The translations under genes and the position numbers were made by a program. The notes beneath the pieces were generated by a model. That model was not told where the DNA came from, ran no database searches, and saw only the letters and a program-made list of their open reading frames with translations. This document shows, in pieces, positions 48,896-56,895 of a DNA stretch of 64,000 bases (the first letter of the stretch is position 1; every line of letters begins with the position of its first letter). The stretch covers positions 145,573 to 209,572 of the forward strand of contig CAUYUJ010001459.1 of assembly GCA_963575745.1 (NCBI GenBank), read 5' to 3'. Source of the stretch: Prorocentrum cordatum (taxonomy: Eukaryota > Sar > Dinophyceae > Prorocentrales > Prorocentraceae).

Positions 48896-50826
48896 CGTGC
48901 ACGCAGGTCATCTCAGGAGGGGCTCGGGCTCCGTGGCCGCTGCTCGTCCAGGGCGGGGGACCCACTCGTGGACGCGGCCCGCTGTCAGAGCCACCAGTGC
49001 GAGATGTGTGAGAGTTCTGAGGCTGGCACGTTAGGGCACCAGTTGTACAACTGTGAAGGGGTCCTTCACCCACCTGAGGAGCTGCCTGTTGAATCCCTTT
49101 CAGAGGAGGTCTTGGAGCGCAGGGCGTATCTGCGGGGTCTTGGGGACAATGGGCTTGGCGACCCAGAGTGGGATTCTCTGGAGCTGTACGGGTTGCCTTA
49201 CCATCCCATCAAGCTTGCGCCCCAACCCACGCAGTGCCCTGTGTTCCACTGGGGGGCTACGCATCTTCCCTGGGGTCGGCGGATCTACACTGACGGCTCG
49301 GGGCTCGCGAACGCGAGCCCTGAACTGCGTAGGTGTGGATGGGCCGCGGTGGAGCTGTCGGACTCTGGGCTGCCCTTGAGGGCGGTGTTTGGGCCGCTCC
49401 CTGGGCGCCAATCGGTGCCCCGTGCGGAGCGGTACGCGGGCTTGATGGCTCTCTCGGTAGCCCCCCAGGCGACCACAATATATAGTGATCATTTAGCCTT
49501 TGTGCAGGAAGGCCAGAGCTGGAGTCCCCAGCTTGCCTGCGGGTTGTCCCGACACGCGGATGTGTGGCGTCGTATCTTCCAGCTCTTCGAGCAACATAGG
49601 CCACCGCCTGAGTTTGAATGGGTCCCTGCCCACAGAGACATTGACGAGGTCATGTCTCTGGAGCAAGGACAGATCACCCGCTTCTTGGGTAACTCTTGGG
49701 CCGATTTTTTTGCGCGCCTTGGAGCCCAGGACCATCAGTACGCGCAGGTTTGTCTGGACGCGGAGAAGGCCCATTTGAAGGCCAGCAAAGCCACCTGGGG
49801 TTTCTTGGCGCGCGTGGTTCAAATCATTGGGGAGTACTCCAAGGCGTTTGAGCCCCCAATGACCCCCGTTAGTCAGCACGTGGAGCGAATCAATTTGACA
49901 CTCGTGGAGCACGAGATTTATCGCCTGCCGACTCGTGCTGAATGGCGTTGCAGGAAGTGCAATATGTCAGCCAGGAGTGAACTCACACTGCGTGTGATGT
50001 GCAGTGGGGCTGCTAGGAGGTGCAAGGGCAGTGATCTGGAGCGCTGCCGCGCCGACATCATTTTCTCTGCCGAACCCCAGGCGCGCCTCCACACTGCGAG
50101 CAGCCCCGCGGTGTCAGATCCTGTTCCTCCCTCGCTGGGCCAGGACCCCTCCTCTCCTTCCGTGCCCGAAGCCGCGTTGGGGGCTGGGTTGAACGCCATC
50201 GCTGCTCTGGGCCACAGGCCCGTCCGCCACGGTAGGGTGATCATTTGTCAGAGGTGTGCTGGATACTGGATCCTCCCCGACGGCAAATGCCGCAAGCTGA
50301 GTAGAGTGTGCGAAGGGGAGGCCAAGGTTGCCAGCACGATTCAGAATCACCGAATGTACTGGCGACACGCAGAGGTAGGTTGCCACCCCAAGACGGGCGA
50401 AGATTTGGGTCCGTGGGATGGCGCCCTTGTTTCTGGTTCGGAGCCTGGTGCCGTTTGTTTCCCGTCTTCCGAGGCTTCTGGACCTAGGGCTCTGCGTGTT
50501 CGGCCAACCAGGATAGTATGGAGCAAAGACACTGTGGTGGTCGTGTCGAGACGTCGTCCCGTCGTGCACCACGTCCTTGCCCACCTTCGGCAGCCTCGCT
50601 CGAGGCCCGAGCGAATGCTGCGAGCACGGTTTTGTCTCAGGCACCGTCGGAGCCTGCTTCGGACTCTGATTGAACCAGAGTTGGCCTCCTGCTCATTCTC
50701 CACAACGCTGGAGGCCAGTCTTCGGGGCGCGTAGCGCCCCCTGTCGCCAGGCCTTCTCCCCTGGCCCTCTTCACTGCTCGGCGCTAGTCACAGACCTGCG
50801 CCTCGGCAGCCGCAAGCCGCAAACCT
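48896..50826 (+). mobile_element. LINE-C, 5'-truncated non-LTR retrotransposon
   Basis: Contains only the 3' part of ORF2: zinc finger, RNase H and C-terminal zinc domain, with a short 3' region (50735-50826). CTC tracts of the same polarity bracket it (48808-48895 and 50827-50880). No frameshift or stop in the retained part, so it is recent. The two-sided CTC arrangement is the same as in LINE-B. Confidence 0.8.
48968..50734 (+). CDS. LINE-C ORF2 C-terminal part: zinc finger, RNase H, zinc ribbon
   Basis: A 588-codon intact frame (start not defined; the frame is open further upstream to the CTC tract). Residues 6-30: CQSHQCEMCESSEAGTLGHQ, a C-x2-C ... H ... C knuckle. RNase HI at about 105-260: YTDGSGLANA (Asp), RAERYAGLMAL (Glu), TTIYSDHLAF (Asp), FEWVPAHRDID (His) and GNSWADFFARLGA (Asp). 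All catalytic residues are kept, so RNase H activity is possible in principle. C-terminal zinc ribbons follow at WRCRKCNMSARS (about 329) and IICQRCAGYWIL (about 425). Without RT it cannot move itself. Confidence 0.8.
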   Translation: MDAARCQSHQCEMCESSEAGTLGHQLYNCEGVLHPPEELPVESLSEEVLERRAYLRGLGDNGLGDPEWDSLELYGLPYHPIKLAPQPTQCPVFHWGATHLPWGRRIYTDGSGLANASPELRRCGWAAVELSDSGLPLRAVFGPLPGRQSVPRAERYAGLMALSVAPQATTIYSDHLAFVQEGQSWSPQLACGLSRHADVWRRIFQLFEQHRPPPEFEWVPAHRDIDEVMSLEQGQITRFLGNSWADFFARLGAQDHQYAQVCLDAEKAHLKASKATWGFLARVVQIIGEYSKAFEPPMTPVSQHVERINLTLVEHEIYRLPTRAEWRCRKCNMSARSELTLRVMCSGAARRCKGSDLERCRADIIFSAEPQARLHTASSPAVSDPVPPSLGQDPSSPSVPEAALGAGLNAIAALGHRPVRHGRVIICQRCAGYWILPDGKCRKLSRVCEGEAKVASTIQNHRMYWRHAEVGCHPKTGEDLGPWDGALVSGSEPGAVCFPSSEASGPRALRVRPTRIVWSKDTVVVVSRRRPVVHHVLAHLRQPRSRPERMLRARFCLRHRRSLLRTLIEPELASCSFSTTLEASLRGA

Positions 50827-50880
50827 CCTTCTCCTCCTCCTCCTCCTCCTCCTCCTCCTCCTCCTCCTCCTCCTCCTCCA
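50827..50880. repeat. (CTC)n tract at LINE-C 3' junction
   Basis: Seventeen CTC triplets beginning 93 bp after the LINE-C stop codon. Confidence 0.95.
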
Positions 50881-50955
50881 GCGGTAGCATCATGCGGGCG
50901 GAAGTCCTTGAAGAGGGCGCGAGCCTCGCGGCCTCCCCGAGGCGGCGGCGGCGGC

Positions 50956-51117
50956 GCATCGAAGAGAAAACACGAGGGAAAACGAAGACAAGACGAAAAC
51001 GAATAACACCGTTTTCGTGGGCCGTTTTCGTTTCGACTTCGTTTTGCCGTAAAGGTGCATTGAAGAGAAAACGCGAGGGAAAACGAAAGCAAAACGAAAA
51101 CGAAAAACACCGTTCAG
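50956..51117. repeat. Tandem duplication, 101-bp offset, A-rich
   Basis: GCATCGAAGAGAAAACACGA at 50956 recurs as GCATTGAAGAGAAAACGCGA at 51057; both continue GGGAAAACGAA and CGAAAACGAA ... AACACCGTT. The GTTTTCGTTTCG stretch between them is roughly the inverse of CGAAAACGAA. Confidence 0.85.
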
Positions 51118-51688
51118 GTTCAGCCCTGCCATGACGGTTCGGAAAAAATGGGTGCAAAGAGCGACAGCAGCTCCTGCTCGCTTTGGACTGAACTCGCTGT
51201 CAGCGTCGCCGCCGGCGCCGTCCATTGGTGAGAGACGGCCAGCTGCCCCACATGGGCCGCTGTCGGTTCTGGACAACAGGTGTAGGTGTTGTTGGGCATC
51301 GTGCCCATGAGTTCTGTGCGGCAGGTTCGTGCGGCGATGGCGCGCCGGCGACGCCAGCGAAGGTGTTCGAGGTTGAGTTCTGTGACGCGGAAGCACCTAA
51401 GGACGCGGTAACGCCACTGGACCCGGTCGAATTCAACCTTGAACGATCGGGGCCGCAAACGATTCAAGGATGAGCGATAGACGCGGTGTCAAAAACCTGT
51501 GCGCGCGCCGACGCCGCGGGAACCTGCCGTACCCATGCCAGCGTTCAATTGCCCAGCCTGGGAAGAGGGGGCCCTCGGGGAAAGCCAGGGGCAGTGCTGG
51601 GGGCGGATCGGCTCCGGGGACGGACGGAACAAGTGCCTAAAAACCTCATTTTCCTGAGATCCGCGCGGACTTCTTGGCTCGGCGCTGG
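51118..51688. other. Unassigned intergenic DNA
   Basis: Ordinary complexity; open in places on both strands, without motif. Confidence 0.4.
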
Positions 51689-51854
51689 GTCTCCTCCTCC
51701 TCCTCCTCCTCCCCCTCCTCCTCCTCCTCTGCCTCCTCCTCCTCCTCCTCCTCCTCCTCCTCCTCCTCCTCCTCCTCCTCCTCCTCCTCCCTCTCTTCCT
51801 CCTCCTCCTCCGCCTCCTCCTCCTTCTCCTCCTCCTCCTCCTCCTCCCCCTCCC

Positions 51855-51890
<36 letters not shown>

Positions 51891-52876
51891 CCTCCCCTCC
51901 GCATCATCCTCCTCTCCCCTCTTCCTCCTCCTCCTCCTCCTCCGTCCCAATTTTCGTCCCCTCTCCTCCTCCTTCCTCCTCCTCCTCCTCCTCCTCCTCC
52001 TCCTTCTCCCTCGTCCCCCTCATTCCTTTCCTGTCCCATCCTCCTCCTCTCCTCCTCCTCTCCCTCCTCCCTCCTCCTCCTCCCCTCCTTCCTCCTCCTC
52101 CTCCCCCTTTCCCCGCCCCCCTCCTCCTCCTCCTCTCCTCCTCCTCCTCCTCCTCCTTCTCTCCTCCCTCCTCCTTCTTCCTTCCTACTCTCCTCCTCCT
52201 CCTGCCTCCTCCTCCTCCTCCTCCTCCGCCTCCTCCTCCTCTCCTCCTCCTCCCCCCTCCCCTCGTCCTCCTCCCCCTCACCCTCCTCCTCCTCCTCCCT
52301 CCTCCTCCTCTTTCCTCCTCACCCTCATCTCCTCCTCCTCCTTTTCCTGCCCCCATTATTCGTCCCTCTCCCCTCCTCCTCCTACCTCCCTCCCTCTCCC
52401 TCCTCCTCCTCCTCCCCTCCTCCTCTCCGTCTCCTCCCGTCCCCCCCCCCCTTCCTCGTCCCCCTCCTCCTCTCCCCCTCCTTCCTTCTCTCCTCCTCCT
52501 TCCATATCCCTCCTCATCCTCCTCTCCTCTCTACCTTCCTCTTCCTCCTCCTCCTCCTCCCCTCTTCCTCCTCCTCTCCTCATCCTGCCCCCATTATTTC
52601 GTCCCCTCTTCCTCTCCTCTCTCCTCCTCCTCCTCCTCCTTCTCTCCCTCCTCTCTCCTCCTGCCCCCATATTCGGTCCCCTCCTCCTTCTCCTCCTCCC
52701 TCTTCCTCCGCTCCTCCTTCTCCCCTCGTACCCCTCTCCTTTCTCCGTCGCCCTCTTCCTTACTCCTCCTCCTCCTCCCCTCCTCCCCTCCCTCCTCCTC
52801 CTCCTCTTCCTCCTCCTCCTCCCCCCTTTCCTCGTCCCCCTCCTCCTCCTCCTGCTCCTCCTCCTCCTCCCCGATC
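51689..52876. repeat. 1.2-kb (TCC)n array
   Basis: The largest pyrimidine array in the window: CTC triplets throughout with CTG (51855-51890), CCCC, TTC and occasional CAT interruptions (GTCCCAATTTTCGTC-like and CCCCCATTATTCGTC-like islands recur at about 51944, 52351, 52589 and 52671). The islands suggest a higher-order duplication of 100-400 bp. It is open as Pro-, Ser- or Leu-rich frames up to 650 codons, none credible. Confidence 0.95.
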
Positions 52877-53246
52877 CTCCAAGACCCGCCCCCGAGCACG
52901 GAGCCGTGGGCGCCGACGGGGAAAGGGCGGCACCACGGCGGGAAGGCAGCCGGTCGACCCGGGGATGCCGAGTCCGTCGGCATTTTGCGGCAAGATGCCG
53001 CGTCGCCGTGCAGGCGATCGCGAACATGGAACGAAAGCGACGGCATGGTTCAGAGGAGGATACGGTACCCACACCTATACCCGTCGCCCGTCTTCACCAT
53101 TTTGGGGCCTCCTCGGAAGTTGCCCTCGTCGCCACCGTTGGATTCGCATCGAGATTCTGGTCAGAACGCACCCCGGGAGAGGTCCGGGGAGTAGCGGTAT
53201 TGATTGGTACCTCTTGGTTTCCTCAAATCGTAGTGGGAGGGCGATA
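52877..53246. other. Unassigned DNA
   Basis: AAGATGCCGCGTCGCCGT at 52991 resembles AAGATGCCGCGCCGCCGT at 53683, and CAGGCGATCGCGAACATGGA at 53011 resembles CAGGCGATCGCAAACATGGA at 53536, so pieces of this region recur beyond the family C copy. No gene. Confidence 0.4.
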
Positions 53247-53435
53247 CCCAGACCCCCTCGTGGTGTTGACAAACATACGACGGGAGGCGTTTCGCTATGT
53301 TCGGTCTCTGGGGGCCATTCCCCGGCCTCGGGACCGTCAAACAACGATTCAGAATCGACAGCTGGACCCAGAGAAGGGGTCCAGACCTCTGGGGGTCGAC
53401 GCTGTGACAAAACATCACGACGTCGGAGGTCTGGG
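53247..53435 (+). mobile_element. Hairpin element family C, copy 5
   Basis: A 189-bp forward copy: CCCAGACCCCCTCGTGGTGT, GGCCTCGGGACCGTCAAACA, GACAAAACATCACGACGTCG and GAGGTCTGGG. Moderately diverged. Confidence 0.8.
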
Positions 53436-53768
53436 TGATGGACTGGGGCCTCAAAAAGGGGCACGAACGCTGCACGGTGCTTTGCCCCCCCCCGACCAAG
53501 TCGGGCAGGTGGTAGTGGGGGTTGACCTTGATTCAGGCGATCGCAAACATGGATCAAGGGGGCGTGGGTTAGCGACGGGCGGGTCCCGTTCCTATGGGAA
53601 ATCGCAGATTTCCGCCGCCGAGCGAGGCGGCACCGGCCGCGCCACATCCATGGACCGTTAAACCATGTTTGCGCGCCCCCGAAAGATGCCGCGCCGCCGT
53701 GGGTCGCCGTTGTCATCGAGGCAGTCGCCGAGCCCCCCCCTCGCTCACGCGATCGTTCTCTTACTCAT

Positions 53769-53963
53769 GGTTTTGCCGGTCGGCGCGGGCCCTCGCCCCC
53801 CCCCTCCCCCACCCCGTGGAGTAGTTAGTTCTTGGCTGTTTTTGGCGCCTGTTTCGAGCAGGGAGGAGCCCCTCCCCCACAGGACACGCTGTTGCAAACA
53901 GTCGCAGTAAGCAGAGGTCCGGAGCCAGACCCCCCCCTGTCCCCCCCTCCGCCCAATGTCGAA
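53769..53963. mobile_element. Repeat family E, copy 2 (interior only)
   Basis: Shares with 7237-7413 the blocks TTTTGCCGGTCGGCGCGGGC, TCTTGGCTGTTTTTGGCGCC, TGTTTCGAGCAGG, TTGCAAACAGTCGCA and CGCCCAATGTCGAAA. The 32-bp TIRs of copy 1 are not evident here, so this copy lost its ends or copy 1 gained its TIRs from a later insertion. Confidence 0.75.
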
Positions 53964-53982
53964 ACGAGAAAACTTTGACCAC

Positions 53983-54174
53983 TCGGCGGCGAGCGAGGGG
54001 GGTATGAGAAGGGGCGGGCCTTCTCAGAAGGCTCGACAGTCCCTGGGCCTTTGAGAAGTTTTCTGAGCCCTCCCCGAAGACAGAAGACTTCTCAGGAGGC
54101 GCGATGACTTCTGAGAAGTCCCGCCGCCTTCTGAGAAGGCCTTCTCCTTTTCACGTCCCCCTCGCTCGCAGCCG
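53983..54174. mobile_element. TIR element family F, copy 2
   Basis: A 192-bp copy, TCGGCGGCGAGCGAGGGGGG to (inverted) TCGGCTGCGAGCGAGGGGGA, with the CTTCTGAGAAG palindromes inside. CAC lies on both sides, which may be a 3-bp duplication. It begins 19 bp after family E copy 2. Confidence 0.85.
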
Positions 54175-54421
54175 ACACACTCGCGGTGCCCCCGGGAGGC
54201 TTCAGAGAGGGCAGTGGCCTCCAGTGCTGTCCAGGTGCAGTCTTCTGAAGCAGTGGGTGGTAGATGTGGTCTGGTGCCGATTGGTGGGCGGGGTCTTCTC
54301 GTCTGCGTATGATGGCCGTTCGCTGTTGTCAGATCCGCTCAGGCGGAGGCAGACGAGCCAGACTTGCCGTGAGCCGGGGTGAGTTTGTTATCAACCTCCT
54401 CGTCCCAACGAGACCAGGAGC
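54175..54421. other. Unassigned spacer
   Basis: Unique DNA between families F and D, no gene. Confidence 0.4.
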
Positions 54422-54617
54422 TCGGGCCGGGCGAAAGGGGGGGATTGGGAAAGGGGGGGTCACGAAATTCGCTGCATGCAGCTGGTTTCGGCCTCACCGA
54501 AGGGCCCATTCCTCGATGCATGGGCGCCTCCGGGCGCCGGGAGGCGCCGGGAAAATCAGCTACGTGAGCTGATTCCCAGACCCCCCCTTTGCTATCCCCC
54601 CCTTCCGCCCGACCCGA
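54422..54617. mobile_element. TIR element family D, copy 2
   Basis: A 196-bp copy with ends TCGGGCCGGGCGAAAGGGGG and inverted TCGGGTCGGGCGGAAGGGGG, flanked by GGAGC (54417-54421, 54618-54622). Confidence 0.95.
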
Positions 54618-54622
54618 GGAGC

Positions 54623-54944
54623 ACAGAGTTGAAGCAGTCAGCGGCGGGGGAGGTGCGGAAGCGACAGGGACGGATGCCAGACGGGAGGTCAGTTCCCAGG
54701 GGTCGGAGCCCACGGGGGGTCCCTGTTGCGTTGATCCAGCAGGCGATGCTGGAATCGGAAGCCCATGGACCTCCCGACACAGGCAGCATCGCCCAAAGTC
54801 GGCAGGAGGGTTGGTCTCGAAGCACGCTGCCAGGTGCTCGTCCGGGTGGCGCCAGCGAGCGCTGTGAGCTGTGATGCACTCGTGGGTGCAGGCAGACGCG
54901 GAGCAGTCTTCTGCAGAACTCGCGCGTCAGGCTCGAAGGATTGC
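54623..54944. other. Unassigned DNA
   Basis: A plus frame reads VALIQQAMLESEAHGPPDTG, which is protein-like, but no family is recognised and other frames are also open. Confidence 0.25.
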
Positions 54945-55065
54945 AAAAAAAAAACCGAAGGATTGCAAAAAACGAAGGATTGCCAAAAAACCGAAGGGTT
55001 TTTTTTGCAATCCTTCGTTCAAGGGTTTTTGTTTGCAATCCTTTGCAATCCTTCGTTCAAGGGGG
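54945..55065. repeat. GAAGGATTGCAAAAAA tandem and inverted repeat
   Basis: Three direct units (CGAAGGATTGCAAAA; 54945, 54955-54975, 54980-55000) followed by their inverse, TTTTGCAATCCTTCG, twice. It can fold on itself over about 50 bp. Confidence 0.85.
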
Positions 55066-55216
55066 GGGGCGGTGCCCACCTCCGGAGCTCCCGCGCTCAG
55101 GACTACTTCGTCACTGCACCTGTGGGCCTGACGGCGGAGGACGGGGGGCGTGGGGAGAGGGTCCCCGCAGCTTTCCGCATCTTCCCGGCGACCTCTCGCT
55201 TTTGGTTTCCCTAAGA

Positions 55217-55574
55217 TTGACACCCACACCAACATCGGCGGTGTTTCTCCACCGAGGGAGGAAGATCCCGATCTCGGTGCTGGTGGTCATATTCTGGCTC
55301 CCAAGGTGACTGGAACAGTACCACCAGCACCGAAATCTAGGATCATCTCTCACCGCCAACCAAAGCACCCCAACCCAACCCGAAGCCGTCAATTTGCCTT
55401 CCATTTCCAGTGGGGGGGGGGGTCGGGGAACGTTGAAAAAACACATGGTATCCGTACCCCCCCCCAACCCGAAATTCGGGTCAAATTCGGGTCTTCAGGT
55501 TGGGTTGGGGTGGTCTGGTAGGTAGTCAATCTCCCCCTTGTGGAGGCAGACCCCCTGTGTTGGTGTTGGTGCCC
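55217..55574. mobile_element. TIR element family J, copy 2, with nested MITE
   Basis: Left end TTGACACCCACACCAACATC, then TCTCCACCGAGG; right end inverted TGGGCACCAACACCAACACA, then CTGCCTCCACAAGGGGGAG. It shares GATCCCGATCTCGG and AAATCTAGGATCATCT with copy 1. It is interrupted by a family A MITE (55350-55528). Confidence 0.8.
55350..55528 (+). mobile_element. MITE family A, copy 4 (in family J)
   Basis: A 179-bp copy, TCACCGCCAACCAAAGCACC to GGTAGGTAGTCA, flanked by ATCTC (55345-55349, 55529-55533). Family J copy 1 retains the uninterrupted sequence. Confidence 0.95.
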
Positions 55575-55671
55575 ATCTTTTGGCCTCCCAACGACTCGCA
55601 CCGCAGTTGCCGCATCCTGCGAGTCGAGCAGGGAGGCTCGCGCTCCGCACTCCTCCCCTTCCCCCCAGACC

Positions 55672-55834
55672 TCAGGAGGGAAAAAAACACACAGACACAA
55701 TTAATCGTCGACTCCGAGGAAAATATGGGAAAATATGGGAAGTGGGCGGGAAGACAAAAACCCAGAAAATATGGGAAAATATGGGGATACATTTTATTTG
55801 TGTGTATTTATTTGTGTGTCCTAATTTCCCTTTA
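55672..55834 (+). mobile_element. Family B element, copy 5 (TSD 21 bp)
   Basis: A 163-bp copy starting TCAGGAGGGAAAAAAACACA. Flanked by a perfect 21-bp direct repeat (55651-55671, 55835-55855) that begins TCCTCCCCTTCCCCCCAGAC. Its right end differs from the others after GTGTGTCC (TAATTTCCCTTTA instead of TGGGGCCCCTTCA). Confidence 0.9.
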
Positions 55835-55855
55835 TCCTCCCCTTCCCCCCAGACC

Positions 55856-56235
55856 TGGGGAGACCGTCTGCGGCAGAAGCAAGGCAGCTTGGTCAGGTCA
55901 GCATCCAAGTTGCCATCCAGTCGGACAGCGCCCCGCCCCCCCCCCCCACGCGCGCCGGTGCGAGCTCCCTCAGACGGCGCGGGCGCCACACCTCCAAGAG
56001 GTCAGTTCTGCGCGGGGGCGGCAGCAGACCGAAGACACCGGGGGGCGTGCCCGGCAGCATTCTTCCTCTGTGTGCCCGCGAAGGTTTTTTCCCCGCAGCT
56101 GTGCTTGAGTTGTTTCATGGACTGTCGGAGCTCCGTACGGATTTTTTTTGGATCGGTGCTGGACCCCGGGCGGCGGCGTTGCGATGGCTCTCCCCACAGC
56201 TGCGCTCGAACAAGAAAGTTACTGAATAGCCATAC
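55856..56235. other. Unassigned DNA
   Basis: Contains TCGGAGCTCCGTACGGATTT at 56126, recurring after the CTC tract as TCGGAGCTCCGCACGGATGT (56285), so the CTC tract lies between two copies of a short unit. No gene. Confidence 0.5.
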
Positions 56236-56283
56236 CCTCCTCCTCCTCCTCCTCCTCCTCCTCCTCCTCCTCCTCCTCCTCCT
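56236..56283. repeat. (CTC)n tract
   Basis: Sixteen CTC triplets, flanked on both sides by the TCGGAGCTCCG unit at some distance. Confidence 0.95.
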
Positions 56284-56500
56284 CTCGGAGCTCCGCACGG
56301 ATGTTCTGGATCTGTGCTGGACCCCCTTAGAGTACGCTCCGCGCGCCGGGGAGGGGGGTCCAGCGTCGATCCTAAAAATCCGCGGGGAGCTCCGAAAGGT
56401 TACGTGTGTTTATGCTGCTTTCTTTTTCTACGTGCAGCATCGGTGAGTGCGAAACACAAGCTCCGCTTCACATTCAGCACCAATGGCAGAGAGGAGGGGA

Positions 56501-56581
56501 GGAGGAGGAGGAGGAGGAGGAGGAGGAGGAGGAGGAGGAGAAGGAGGAGGAGGAGAAGGAGGAGGAGGAGGAGGAGGCGGG
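56501..56581. repeat. (AGG)n tract
   Basis: AGG triplets with AGAAGG interruptions. Confidence 0.95.
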
Positions 56582-56895
56582 GGGAAGACGATCAGAGGGT
56601 CTGTGTCTCGATGCTGTCATCGATGGAGGCATCTGCGGAGCAGGTGCCGTTCAATATTGGAGCCAGCATGTTCATCCATGCCACCTCGGCAAGTTCGAGA
56701 AGGAGAAGGGAGACGTGAGGGGTTGAGGAGGAGTAGAAGGAGGGCGGGAGGGGAACGAGGAGGGGCAGCAGAAGCAGGATCGGGAGGACAGGGGAGGCGT
56801 AGGAGGAGGATTCGTCCTCCCCCTCTCTTTCCCTGCCCCTCCCCTCTCCTCCGCTCTCCTCCTGCCCCCCCCCCCTTTCCCCCCTGGCATGTTGT
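56582..56895. other. Leader region before LINE-D ORF1
   Basis: Purine-rich to 56815, then pyrimidine-rich. It may be the 5' untranslated region of LINE-D; the element's true 5' boundary cannot be set from one copy. Confidence 0.3.

Noticed and set aside
51486-53438. 650-codon Pro/Ser-rich frame and overlapping 506-codon Leu/Ser frame
   Set aside because: Both come from the 1.2-kb TCC array; the mixed-sequence ends include a family C repeat.
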